64,000 bases of DNA from Xanthomonas vasicola (GTDB lineage: Bacteria > Pseudomonadota > Gammaproteobacteria > Xanthomonadales > Xanthomonadaceae): assembly GCF_000772705.2 (NCBI RefSeq), contig NZ_JSBW02000048.1:1-64000 (forward strand), given 5' to 3'. A model generated the notes under the pieces. That model saw only the letters and a program-made list of their open reading frames with translations. It did no database searches and was not told the origin of the DNA. This document shows, piece by piece, positions 1 to 9,720 of this stretch. The position numbers and the translations under genes were made by a program. Position 1 is the first letter of the stretch; the number at the start of each line of letters is the position of its first letter.

Positions 1-472
1 CGTGATCGGCGTTCTTGGTCGAACTGGGTGCAGCGATCAGCGTCGCATCGACGATCGTGCCCGACCGCAGGCTCTGGCCCTTGCGCGCCAGATGCGCGTT
101 GACCGCTTCCAGCATCCGCGCGGCAAGACCATGGGTCTCCAGCAGGCGCCGAAAATTGAGAATCGTGGTCGCGTCGGGAATGTCGTCCAACCCGCCGAGC
201 TGGGCAAATCGCCGTAAGGTCGGAATCTCGTGCAGCGCTTCTTCCATTGCCGGATCGCTCAACGCATACCACTGCTGCAGCAGATGAATCCGCAACATCG
301 TCGCCAGTGCGTACGGCTGCCGCCCGGGCCGCCCCGACACCGGATAGTGCGGCGCGATCAGCCCGAGCAGTTGCTGCCACGGAATCACCTGCTCCATCTC
401 GGCCAGGAAGATCTCGCGCCGGGTCTGCTTGCGCTTGCCCAGGCCCTCAGCGTCACCGAACGTCAGTTGCAT
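1..472 (-). CDS. IS5-family transposase, N-terminal part (cut by window edge)
   Basis: About 157 residues are visible from an ATG at 472 down to the window edge. The protein begins MQLTFGDAEGLGKRKQTRRE. It contains the IS5-type N-terminal domain (DUF772-like), with the conserved segment around HYPVSGRPGRQPYALATMLR followed by HLLQQWYALSDPAMEEALHE. The start of the DDE catalytic core appears as SGTIVDATLIAAPSSTKN, whose first aspartate belongs to the catalytic triad in this family. The rest of the triad is off the window. No frameshift is seen in the visible part. The family assignment is firm; the exact IS name is not determined. Confidence 0.9.
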   Translation of the reverse strand, partial: MQLTFGDAEGLGKRKQTRREIFLAEMEQVIPWQQLLGLIAPHYPVSGRPGRQPYALATMLRIHLLQQWYALSDPAMEEALHEIPTLRRFAQLGGLDDIPDATTILNFRRLLETHGLAARMLEAVNAHLARKGQSLRSGTIVDATLIAAPSSTKNADH

Positions 473-535
473 GGATCACTCCTCAACATGAGGCGGGTAG
501 TGTCGCGTATCTGTGGTGAGTTGATCAGACCTTCC
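1..535 (-). mobile_element. Truncated IS5-family insertion sequence
   Basis: The left window edge cuts an insertion sequence read on the minus strand. Its outer end is the motif GGAAGGTCTGATCAACTC (minus strand, 535 to 518), which has the GGAAGG start typical of IS5-group terminal repeats. It is followed outward by TTAA/CTTAAG, a plausible short target site. The transposase starts 63 bases inside this end, as expected for IS5. The other end lies outside the window, so target duplication and completeness cannot be judged. Confidence 0.85.
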
Positions 536-1169
536 TTAAGCGATTGCTTACCGATCAGCGACCGGAAATCGTGGAAGCGTGGCGCCGCATCCGGGGGCGG
601 GACCGTTGGCGGCATGGATGCCGCCATCGCGCCGCCAGGGACGGATTCACGGCGTGTCCCGACACCGGTGCGGCGCCGCGCACCGATAAACCAAGCATGA
701 CGCCTGCCGCCGCGTATGCATGCGCCATCAGCACCGCTGGTGAACGCACAGTCGCCACTGATCGCCATCACTACCGTTGGCAGAAAAATATTTATCCACT
801 GAGGCCGATGCAGCACCGGCAGCACCAGCCATGCAGCTGCTGCGTCAGATCGACCACACGCGATCCGACAAATCCAATGCCAACCGACCGGCCCTCTACA
901 CGCTGGCGAGTTCCGCATGCACCTCTTCTTGCTACCCGCCAAGACCGCGACCAACAGCGCCGCCGCGATGTGAAACGCCGCCTCCATCAGCCCCGTGAAC
1001 TCCCCACTTTGCGCAAGCACCACCCAACAGCTCGCTAGCGCAGTTCTGTCCGTGCCCGCCGTGGCTTGGCTGCGGGCAGGCAGGGAGCGTCTGAATGCCG
1101 CTCACCTTGCCCCCTGTCACCCCCTGCTCTAGGCTTTCTGTTTTGCCGTCAGCAGCCCCGGGGATTGGA
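536..1169. other. Intergenic region without a recognisable gene
   Basis: Between the insertion sequence end and the nucleoside transporter start there are about 630 bases. Open frames on both strands give arginine- and proline-rich translations of the kind produced by GC-rich noncoding DNA, and none has a convincing ribosome binding site or a known domain. The promoter of the downstream transporter gene should lie in the last 100-200 bases, but no clear -35/-10 pair stands out. Confidence 0.5.
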
Positions 1170-2468
1170 ATGGTCGAAGGTTTAGGAAGGATCGGTTTCG
1201 GCCTGTTCGGTCTGGCGGTGCTCATCGGCATCACCTGGTTGTTTTCGAGCAACCGCCGCGCGATCGACTGGAAGCTGGTCGCCACCGGTCTGGCCCTGCA
1301 GATCTCATTCGCCGCACTGGTGTTGCTGGTGCCGGGCGGGCGCGACGTGTTCGACGCGCTGGGCAAGGGCTTCGTCAAGGTGCTGAGTTTCGTCAATGAA
1401 GGGTCTACCTTCATTTTCGGCAACCTGATGAACATCGACAGCTACGGCTTTATTTTTGCGTTCCAGGTGCTGCCCACCATCATCTTCTTCTCGGCGCTGA
1501 TGGGCGTGCTCTACCACCTGGGCGTGATGCAGGTGGTGGTGCGTGCGATGGCGTGGGCGATCACCAAGGTGATGCGCGTGTCCGGTGCGGAAACCACCAG
1601 CGTGTGCGCCAGCGTCTTCATCGGCCAGACCGAAGCGCCGCTGACGGTGCGCCCGTACATTCCCAAGATGACCCAGTCCGAACTGCTGACGATGATGATC
1701 GGCGGCATGGCGCATATCGCCGGCGGCGTGCTGGCTGCCTACGTCGGCATGCTCGGCGGCAGCGATCCTGCGCAGCAGGCGTTTTATGCCAAACATCTGC
1801 TGGCCGCCAGCATCATGGCCGCGCCCGCCACCTTGGTGGTCGCCAAGCTGCTGGTACCGGAAACCGGCACCCCGTTGACGCGCGGCACGGTCAAGATGGA
1901 AGTGGAAAAAACCACCAGCAATATCATCGATGCAGCTGCGGCCGGTGCCGGCGACGGCTTGCGCCTGGCGCTGAACATCGGCGCGATGCTGCTGGCCTTC
2001 ATCGCGCTGATTGCGCTGATCAACGCTCCGCTGACCTGGCTGGGCGACGTCACCGGCGCCGCCGCGCTACTCGGACGCCCCACCAACCTGTCGACGATCT
2101 TCGGCTACGTGCTGGCGCCGATTGCCTGGGTGATCGGTACCCCCTGGGTGGATGCGACCACAGTGGGTTCGTTGATCGGCCAAAAAGTGGTGATCAACGA
2201 GTTTGTTGCTTACAGCGAGTTGTCGCGCATCGTGAAGGGCGAAGTGCCGGGCGTGGGCCTGAGCGCCGAAGGACGCCTGATCGCCACCTACGCGTTGTGC
2301 GGCTTCGCCAACTTTAGTTCGATTGCGATCCAGATCGGCGGGATCGGCGGGCTCGCGCCGGAACGTCGTCACGATCTGGCCAAGTTCGGCCTGCGTGCGG
2401 TGCTCGGCGGTTCGATCGCCACCTTCATGACCGCTACCATTGCCGGCGTGCTATCGCATTTCGGTTAA
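1170..2468 (+). CDS. nupC: Concentrative nucleoside transporter (CNT family)
   Basis: This 432-residue inner-membrane protein imports nucleosides by cation symport. Hydrophobic segments span almost the whole length, starting with IGFGLFGLAVLIGITWLF near residue 7. The CNT substrate-site hairpin is visible as GQTEAPLTVRPY from about residue 152, and a second conserved element, NEFVAYSEL, lies near residue 343. Length matches bacterial CNT proteins (about 400-430). The frame stays open upstream to an ATG at 1095, but the start at 1170 (MVEGLGRIGFG) begins directly with the first membrane helix and fits the family better. A PfkB-type sugar or nucleoside kinase follows 91 bases downstream on the same strand, which suggests uptake followed by phosphorylation. 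Whether purine or pyrimidine nucleosides are preferred cannot be told. Confidence 0.88.
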   Translation: MVEGLGRIGFGLFGLAVLIGITWLFSSNRRAIDWKLVATGLALQISFAALVLLVPGGRDVFDALGKGFVKVLSFVNEGSTFIFGNLMNIDSYGFIFAFQVLPTIIFFSALMGVLYHLGVMQVVVRAMAWAITKVMRVSGAETTSVCASVFIGQTEAPLTVRPYIPKMTQSELLTMMIGGMAHIAGGVLAAYVGMLGGSDPAQQAFYAKHLLAASIMAAPATLVVAKLLVPETGTPLTRGTVKMEVEKTTSNIIDAAAAGAGDGLRLALNIGAMLLAFIALIALINAPLTWLGDVTGAAALLGRPTNLSTIFGYVLAPIAWVIGTPWVDATTVGSLIGQKVVINEFVAYSELSRIVKGEVPGVGLSAEGRLIATYALCGFANFSSIAIQIGGIGGLAPERRHDLAKFGLRAVLGGSIATFMTATIAGVLSHFG

Positions 2469-2559
2469 GGCGGCGCGGGTTCATCGGCGTAACGGTCTAA
2501 TCACTGCACGCCGCGTTTCATACAGTCATTCAAGTCAGTCATTCAAGGCAAGGGTATTT

Positions 2560-3510
2560 ATGAGTTCGGTCGTCGTTGTCGGGTCCTTCAATGTCGATCA
2601 CGTGTGGCGCTGTGATGCCTTGCCTGCACCGGGCGCCACCATCGCCGGGCGCTACAGCACCGGCCCGGGCGGCAAAGGCTTCAACCAGGCGGTTGCGGCT
2701 GCACGTGCCGGCGCCAAGACGCATTTCTTGTGCGCGCTGGGCGACGATGCCGGTGGTGCGCTGGCGCGCTCGCTGGCGGCGCACGATGGTTTTGCGCTGA
2801 TTGCCGAACCGAGCAATGAACCGACCGGCACCGGTGGCATCTATGTCGACGGGCACGGCCGCAACACCATCGTGATCGGTGCCGGCGCCAATTCGGTGCT
2901 GAGTGCGGGCTTTGTCGACAATCAGCGTCCGCTGATTGCTGCGGCAAAGGTACTGCTGGCGCAGCTGGAATCGCCAGCCGAAACCGTCGAATCGGCACTG
3001 GCGCTGGCACGCGAATGCGGCGTGCTGACTGTACTCAACGCTGCGCCGGCCAATGCGCCGACCTCGATCAGTCTGCTCAAACTGTCGGATGTGTTAACGC
3101 CGAACGAAACCGAATTTGCCGCCCTGCTCGGTCGCCATGTCGGCGAACGCATCAATGTCGACGATGTCGCCGCGCTGGATGGCAATACGTTGCACTCGCT
3201 GTGCCGCAAACTGCTGCCGGGCGGTACCGTTGTGGTGACGCTGGGTGCTGTGGGCGCCTTTATTTCGCACGCCGAAGAACAACTGCGCGGCGATACCGCA
3301 GCGCATTACCGGGTGGGTGCGGAAAGCGCACAGACCATCGATACCACCGGTGCTGGCGACGCGTTCAACGGGGCGTTGGTGGCATCGCTGGCGCAACTGC
3401 CGGCTGTCAGCTTCGCAACCCACGTGCGCTTTGCCACACGTTATGCAGCGCGCTCCACCGAAGTGGAAGGTGCGGCTGTGTCGATGCCGCGGCTGCGCGC
3501 AGACGACTGA
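2560..3510 (+). CDS. PfkB-family ribokinase or nucleoside kinase
   Basis: This 316-residue cytoplasmic carbohydrate kinase of the ribokinase fold carries both family signatures. The N-terminal motif is GGKGFNQAVAAARAGA, and the C-terminal motif DTTGAGDAFNG has its catalytic base Asp at about residue 267. The N-terminus GSFNVDHVW matches the substrate-binding strand of ribokinases. The chosen ATG follows an AAGG-type ribosome binding site; a longer open frame upstream to 2440 overlaps the transporter end and lacks family similarity. Position behind a nucleoside transporter favours phosphorylation of imported nucleosides or of ribose released from them. A classical RbsK role is the alternative, since no ribose ABC transporter genes are nearby. 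Confidence 0.85.
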   Translation: MSSVVVVGSFNVDHVWRCDALPAPGATIAGRYSTGPGGKGFNQAVAAARAGAKTHFLCALGDDAGGALARSLAAHDGFALIAEPSNEPTGTGGIYVDGHGRNTIVIGAGANSVLSAGFVDNQRPLIAAAKVLLAQLESPAETVESALALARECGVLTVLNAAPANAPTSISLLKLSDVLTPNETEFAALLGRHVGERINVDDVAALDGNTLHSLCRKLLPGGTVVVTLGAVGAFISHAEEQLRGDTAAHYRVGAESAQTIDTTGAGDAFNGALVASLAQLPAVSFATHVRFATRYAARSTEVEGAAVSMPRLRADD

Positions 3511-4045
3511 GACCGCGTTTCACGGCAGTTCGGCGTGCGCTACATGCGCACGCCGTCGATACGATACGGCACCCACATTGGCCTGCCCAGGTCTCCTGAA
3601 AGCATGCGTGCGCGTGTCTCGCGCTCCATGACGACTACAACAATCCGGCAACCCCGTCGCACGGCCTTGCGCCCACGACGTGACACTGCAATGACCGCAT
3701 CTTTTTCCTCGCAGTGCTGCGCACGTCCTGCTGCTTTCGGCACGCCACCCGATGCGCCATCGCGCTCACGCGTGACCGAGCGCTGCTTTCTGTGCTCGAA
3801 AAGCGAAAGCGCATTGCATAAAACGTGCTGACCGGTTGCGCGCGCTAGCGCGTTGTCCTCGCCTCACTACTATCGCCGCATCACCGGGCGCACCACGACC
3901 ATTGCCTGTTGTCATGCGGGGCCGCCTTTGGCGGCGCGGCTTGCCAACATGCGGCCTGCATCGTCGAACTGGCACACTCCACGCCACGCAATCGGCAGTG
4001 CAGCGTGCGCCTGGCCCTGCCTCCCCAAGCTCAACGGAACAACCG
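3511..4045. other. Intergenic region before the GH98 gene
   Basis: About 535 bases separate the kinase gene from the GH98 lipoprotein gene. The GH98 frame remains open back to 3836, but that stretch has no signal-peptide character and is not expected to be translated. No tRNA, repeat or convincing small gene was found on either strand. Confidence 0.45.
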
Positions 4046-6391
4046 ATGATCCTGCGTCGATCGCGCAAGCCAATGCTGCTGCCATGCGCCTTACTTCCCT
4101 GCCTGCTCAGTTCCTGTGGTGGCCAGGATGCTCCCGATACCAGCGCCGCTGCGATGCCATCGCCGGCGGCGACAGTCACCGTGAGTGCTCCCCGCGCCAT
4201 GACGTCCACCACTACGCCGGCGGCCACGATAACAGCGAGCGTGACCTCCGATCCGTCGCTACGCCGCACGCTCTCGCCCGACCAGCCGATGTTCGTCATC
4301 ACCGCCGACACCTGGAATGCGGCCGACCCGCAAAAGATCATCGACCTGATTCCCGCCGATCTGCGCCCGTATTCGGTTCTGCTGATCTCGCTGTCGATCA
4401 ATCACAAAGGCGCCACCGGGAATCAGTGCAACTGGATCCAGGTGGAAAACGGCATCGAAACCGCGCGCTCGTGGATCAAGACGGCGGCCGCCAATGGGGT
4501 CTGGGCGATGATCCAGCCTTCCAGCGGCGGCTTCAGCCACTTCCCCGATTATCCCGCCGGCACCGATCTGGAATCGACCGTCTACGGTGAATTCTTCCGC
4601 GACTATCCGAACTTCCTCGGCTTCAATTATGCCGAGCAGTTTTGGGGCTTCGATGAGCCCTGTTCGGTGTCGGCGGCGCAGCGCTGGGAGCATTGGTCCA
4701 ACCTGCTCAAGCTCACCAACAAGTACGGCGGCTACCTGGCGGTGAGCTTCACCGGCGGCTACTGGGGCGCAAACATCAATCCATTGGCGATGGTCAAACG
4801 CAACGAAGCGCTCCGCAATGCGCTCGGCAGCTATTCCAAGAATTTCATCATCGAAGAAAAGTTCACCGCCAACTACGGCTTCCACGACATCGAAAGCGTT
4901 AGCCTGGGCATGTTCCTGTCCGGTTTCGCCGGACACTACGGCATCCGCCCGGATCGCACCGGCTGGTACGCCGCCGATGGCAGCAGCTATCCGGTGCAGG
5001 CAGGTGCGCCGCATTTGATCGAGCACTTAACGCTGACCGGCGAAACCTATTTCGACGGCCCGGAGTTGATTACCGCCGACACCGTGCATAGCTTGTCCAA
5101 TGGCCTGACCGCCGATGGCTACAGCACCCGGCGCTGGGAATTTTTCCCGCAGTTCAAGAACATCCACATGGATGTCTACCGCAAGATCATCGATGGCACC
5201 CTGCGCATCCTCAGCCGCCAGCAGGTGATCGACCGGACCAAAGTCGTCGTGGTGGACGACACCACCAGCGGCAACGACCGGACACTGTATGCATCGCCGG
5301 AAACGCTGTTCTCCGGCCTGTATTTGATGGACGACGACGGGACGTATCTCAACCAGCACAGCTGGTACAAAAAGAGTGGACGCTGCCCGGCCATTCCGAC
5401 CGTGTTGAAGCTCACCGACGAAGCGGCCAAGTCCTTTCCGGTGCAGATCAAGCGCAGCGAATACGCCACGCGCTGGCCCAGCATCGCAGCCAAGACCCAG
5501 GAGTTGAACGCGCTGTTTCCGCAGGAATACAGCGGCGATATCTACGCAGGACGCCAGGACAACACCTGGGTGACCTACAACCCGTACAAGACCAATCAGA
5601 GTGCAAGCGGCACGCTGGACCTGAAGTACAACACCTGCGCATCCGTCAAACTGACCTACGGGCAGTACACGACCGGCGTGATCAAGGAATTTTCCGACTC
5701 ACTGTCGATCTACCTGACCAATTTCGATTCCGAAACCGGCCCGCTCAAGACCGACACCCTCACCATCAGTGGCGCCAGTGCTCCTCCCACCTACACCTTT
5801 GCCGATCGCGGCGACCACCAGCCCAGCACGATCACGGCCACGCGCAGCAGCGACGGGCTGACACTCAACGTCGCCCACAACGGCCCGCTGGACATCACCG
5901 TGAAATGTTCCGGCCCTGCCACCGGGCGCCTGAGCGCGTTCCCGACCGCCAACATCCAGGCACCGGCCGCGCCAGCCACCTACACCGGTGTGCGCCAGTA
6001 CGAGGCCGAAAACTTCGATTTCCGAAGTATTGGCAGCCTGGTCGCCAACGGCCTCTACGGCGCCGTTCGCAATTACCAAGGCATGGGATATGTGGACGTC
6101 GGCGGCAACCCGGGCGCACGTCTGCGCACCACCGTCACCGTCCCCACGGCCGGCACGTACACCTTGAGCACCCGCTATTCCGCACCCGGCGGGAGCCTCA
6201 ACACCATCGACCTCTACGTCAACGGCGTTCGGGTCGGGACGCCGGCCTTCACGCAGACCAGCTCGGCCAGCGACTGGGCCAGCAGCCCGCAGACGGCAAC
6301 ACTGACTGCCGGCGACAACGTGGTCGAGTATCGCGCGCGCGCCGGGGCGCAGACCAAGCTGTATCTGGACAACCTGGCCATCTCGCAATAA
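4046..6391 (+). CDS. Glycoside hydrolase family 98 lipoprotein with C-terminal carbohydrate-binding module
   Basis: This predicted exported 781-residue lipoprotein begins with a short basic N-terminus and hydrophobic stretch ending in the lipobox LSSC (Cys24), then a Thr/Ala/Pro-rich linker to about residue 70. The catalytic region (about 75-400) reads like GH98 throughout: PMFVITADTWNAADPQKIID, WAMIQPSSGGFSHF, and NYAEQFWGFDEP, whose Glu197 lines up with the GH98 general acid. The GH98 C-terminal beta domain follows (about 400-640; NTWVTYNPYKTNQSA). The last 130 residues (YEAENFDFRS to the end) resemble CBM6/CBM35. Characterised GH98 enzymes are blood-group endo-beta-galactosidases and an endo-xylanase. 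In a plant-associated host, a xylan or fucosylated cell-wall glycan is the likelier substrate, which is inference. The ATG at 4046 is chosen because it gives the signal peptide. Confidence 0.85.
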   Translation: MILRRSRKPMLLPCALLPCLLSSCGGQDAPDTSAAAMPSPAATVTVSAPRAMTSTTTPAATITASVTSDPSLRRTLSPDQPMFVITADTWNAADPQKIIDLIPADLRPYSVLLISLSINHKGATGNQCNWIQVENGIETARSWIKTAAANGVWAMIQPSSGGFSHFPDYPAGTDLESTVYGEFFRDYPNFLGFNYAEQFWGFDEPCSVSAAQRWEHWSNLLKLTNKYGGYLAVSFTGGYWGANINPLAMVKRNEALRNALGSYSKNFIIEEKFTANYGFHDIESVSLGMFLSGFAGHYGIRPDRTGWYAADGSSYPVQAGAPHLIEHLTLTGETYFDGPELITADTVHSLSNGLTADGYSTRRWEFFPQFKNIHMDVYRKIIDGTLRILSRQQVIDRTKVVVVDDTTSGNDRTLYASPETLFSGLYLMDDDGTYLNQHSWYKKSGRCPAIPTVLKLTDEAAKSFPVQIKRSEYATRWPSIAAKTQELNALFPQEYSGDIYAGRQDNTWVTYNPYKTNQSASGTLDLKYNTCASVKLTYGQYTTGVIKEFSDSLSIYLTNFDSETGPLKTDTLTISGASAPPTYTFADRGDHQPSTITATRSSDGLTLNVAHNGPLDITVKCSGPATGRLSAFPTANIQAPAAPATYTGVRQYEAENFDFRSIGSLVANGLYGAVRNYQGMGYVDVGGNPGARLRTTVTVPTAGTYTLSTRYSAPGGSLNTIDLYVNGVRVGTPAFTQTSSASDWASSPQTATLTAGDNVVEYRARAGAQTKLYLDNLAISQ

Positions 6392-6490
6392 GCGCAGCTA
6401 ACAAAACGACTGCGCAGCCCGGCCAGTGCTCGGACATTGCCCTGCACCGTCGCTAGCGGGCAGCACGCGGCGGCGGCAGGCGCACACACA

Positions 6491-6512
6491 CGGCAGGCAA
6501 GGACGCCTGCCG
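6491..6512. repeat. Short hairpin between the GH98 gene and dusB
   Basis: An 8-base perfect stem (CGGCAGGC / GCCTGCCG) with a 6-base loop lies 100 bases after the GH98 stop and 13 bases before the dusB start. No T-run follows, so it is either a weak terminator or a leader structure close to the dusB ribosome binding region. Confidence 0.4.
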
Positions 6513-6525
6513 ATACACTAGTGCC

Positions 6526-7524
<999 letters not shown>

Positions 7525-7552
7525 GTCTTTCTGCATTGCTGGAGCCGCACGC

Positions 7553-8380
7553 ATGAGCGCACCGAGCGACACCCCGACCTATCTGCACGGATTTTCGGCC
7601 ACCGAACAGGCGCGTCTGCTCAAACAGGCGCGCTTGCTCGAAGCCACGCTGTTCAATCAGATCGATTACAGCGGCGCGCGTCGCCTGCTGGAAGTGGGCA
7701 GCGGCGTCGGTGCGCAGACGGAGATTCTGCTGCGCCGTTTTCCCGACCTGCATGTCACTGGCGTGGATCTGAGCGAGGCGCAGCTGGGCGCGGCGCGGGC
7801 AAATCTTGAACGGCTGGCGTGGTGCCGCGAGCGCTACACGCTGCAGCAGGCCGATGCGAGCGATCTGCCGTTCGAAGCGCGTCAGTTCGATGCGGCGTTT
7901 CTATGCTGGGTGCTTGAGCACGTGCCCTCGCCTGCGCGCGTACTCAACGAAGTGCGGCGCGTGCTGCTGCCCGGCTCGCCGGTCTACGTGACCGAGGTGA
8001 TGAATGCCTCGTTCCTGCTGCATCCGTATTCGCCCAACCTGTGGCGCTACTGGATGGCATTCAACGACTTCCAGCATGACCAGGGTGGCGACCCGTTCGT
8101 CGGCGCCAAGCTGGGCAACCTGCTGCTGGCCGGCGGTTTCCGTGACGTGCACACCGAGATCAAGACGCTGCATCTGGACAACCGCGAGCCGGGTCGGCGC
8201 AAGACCATGATCGGTTTCTGGGAAGAAGTGCTGCTGTCGGCGGCCGACCAATTGCTGCAGGCCGGCGCGGTCGACGCCGCCACCGTGGATGGCATGCGCC
8301 GCGAACTGGCGCAGGTGCACAGCGACCCGAACGCGGTGTTCTTCTATTCGTTCGTGCAGGCGCGCGCCACGGTCTACTGA
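7553..8380 (+). CDS. Class I SAM-dependent methyltransferase
   Basis: The 275-residue protein carries the glycine-rich SAM-binding motif LLEVGSGVGAQTEILLRRFP (about residues 45-64). It then has GVDLSEAQLGAARANL and the post-motif CWVLEHVPSPARVL, typical of small-molecule methyltransferases (Methyltransf_11/25 type). A C-terminal extension of about 100 residues contains no recognised domain. The gene lies 28 bases after dusB and probably shares its transcript. It ends convergently with the next gene, overlapping it by 7 bases. The substrate is unknown, and nothing in the sequence supports a link to tRNA modification beyond proximity. Confidence 0.8.
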   Translation: MSAPSDTPTYLHGFSATEQARLLKQARLLEATLFNQIDYSGARRLLEVGSGVGAQTEILLRRFPDLHVTGVDLSEAQLGAARANLERLAWCRERYTLQQADASDLPFEARQFDAAFLCWVLEHVPSPARVLNEVRRVLLPGSPVYVTEVMNASFLLHPYSPNLWRYWMAFNDFQHDQGGDPFVGAKLGNLLLAGGFRDVHTEIKTLHLDNREPGRRKTMIGFWEEVLLSAADQLLQAGAVDAATVDGMRRELAQVHSDPNAVFFYSFVQARATVY

Positions 8381-9474
8381 GTTGCCGATGCGGGCGCGGT
8401 GGCCGGAGCGCCGGCGTGTTCCAGGTCGCCGGTCAGCACGGTGCTGCTGGGCTCGTGCCAGATGCGCTGCCACATCTGCGCCAACACCGCGCCGATCTGG
8501 TCGCGTGCCACCGGCGCGCGGTACGCCGCCTGCACTTGCCGCGGCACGATCGGCTGCCACGTTCCATTGTCGCGATGGGCAACCACGAAGTTAGAGTTGT
8601 AGTCCGGCTCCAGCCCCATGCGCAGGTCGCTCAGCATCAGGTCGTCATCGACCAGGCGCGCGCGCATGAAGCCGCGATTGAACCAGGTAAGCCGGCGCAC
8701 CGAGTCGAACGCAGCCACTTCGCCCAAGGCCTGGGTGTTACTGGAAAACCCGCGAAAGTGCATCGGGCCGGTGTCGGCCACCAGCGAACGCTCGCCGATG
8801 ACGTAGCCGCTGGGCGTCATCGCCACCACGCGCCACAACAACGTATTGAGCGGCATCGGTACCGAGAACCGCGGTGCATCGGCCAGGCCCATCGCCCCCA
8901 GCGCACGTTCGGCTTGGCGGTCGACCAGTTGCTTGGCAATCAACGACCAGCCCAGATACGCGGTGCTCGCCACCAAGCCGATCACCAGCACGTGCTGCGC
9001 AAACGGACGCGCACGCGCAAACCAGGCCACTACGCAGGCCAGCAGGAGCCACAGGGTGTACGCCGGATCGATGATGAAGACGCTCGACCACATCGTCGGA
9101 TGCGGATGCAGCGGCCACCACAGCTGGGTGCCGTAGACGGTGAACGCATCCAGCAGCGGGTGCGTGATCAGGGCCAGCTGGATCGCCCAGAACCAGCGGG
9201 TGGGCGCACCGGCTACCCGTCCGTTGCCATAGCGCCGGAACAGCCACCAGATCAACCAACCGACCAACGGCAGCACGAACAACGAATGGCTGACGCTGCG
9301 GTGCACCGTCATCAACGTCACCGGGTCGTCGGTCAGCGGCAGCAGCGCCAGTGCATCAAGGTCGGGTAAGGTGCCCAGCGCCGCGCCGGCCAGCAAGGCG
9401 GCACGCCGCTGTCCGGGCGGCGCAATGGCGGCAGCGATGGCGCCGCCAAGAACGATCTGGGTCACTGAATCCAT
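8374..9474 (-). CDS. DUF457/YdjM-type membrane-bound putative metal-dependent hydrolase
   Basis: The 366-residue protein starts MDSVTQIVLGGAIAAAIAP. Early histidine- and aspartate-bearing segments, TLPDLDAL and HRSVSHSLFVLP, are characteristic of the LexA-binding/inner-membrane hydrolase family (PF04307). A further HPLLDAFTVYGTQLWWP motif lies near residue 110, and several hydrophobic helices occupy the first 200 residues. The C-terminal half is soluble and probably periplasmic or cytoplasmic. Its stop lies inside the last codons of the convergent methyltransferase gene (7-base overlap). The biochemical activity of the family is not established. Confidence 0.75.
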   Translation of the reverse strand: MDSVTQIVLGGAIAAAIAPPGQRRAALLAGAALGTLPDLDALALLPLTDDPVTLMTVHRSVSHSLFVLPLVGWLIWWLFRRYGNGRVAGAPTRWFWAIQLALITHPLLDAFTVYGTQLWWPLHPHPTMWSSVFIIDPAYTLWLLLACVVAWFARARPFAQHVLVIGLVASTAYLGWSLIAKQLVDRQAERALGAMGLADAPRFSVPMPLNTLLWRVVAMTPSGYVIGERSLVADTGPMHFRGFSSNTQALGEVAAFDSVRRLTWFNRGFMRARLVDDDLMLSDLRMGLEPDYNSNFVVAHRDNGTWQPIVPRQVQAAYRAPVARDQIGAVLAQMWQRIWHEPSSTVLTGDLEHAGAPATAPASATQ

Positions 9475-9581
9475 CGGCCGATGCTAGCAGGCCGGACATG
9501 CACGGATACGACTGTTTAACGTGGTGTTCGGCCGGCTCGCACCGGTCCGTCACCGGACAGTTAATCGCCGTGCCGACGTAA

Positions 9582-9720
9582 GGCCGCCGTGCGTGCGGCC
9601 GGTTTGCACCGATATCGGCTTAACCCTAAAGCGATCCATTCAGGCGCACAATACAATCGACACACGGGGCGTGTATCATCCGCACCCATCTTTTCATCCG
9701 AATAAAGGGATATAAGCCTG
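9582..9720 (+). promoter_or_regulatory. metK leader and promoter region
   Basis: A GC-rich hairpin (GGCCGC / GCGGCC, 7-base loop) is followed by an AT-richer stretch. A plausible -10 element TATCAT lies at 9674-9679, but no clear -35 is seen. The start codon is preceded by AAAGGGATATAAGCCTG. None of the known SAM riboswitch cores was recognised. The assignment is by position only. Confidence 0.4.

Noticed and set aside
9582-9720. A SAM riboswitch upstream of metK
   Set aside because: Only one GC hairpin is present and none of the conserved cores of the known SAM riboswitch classes was recognised.
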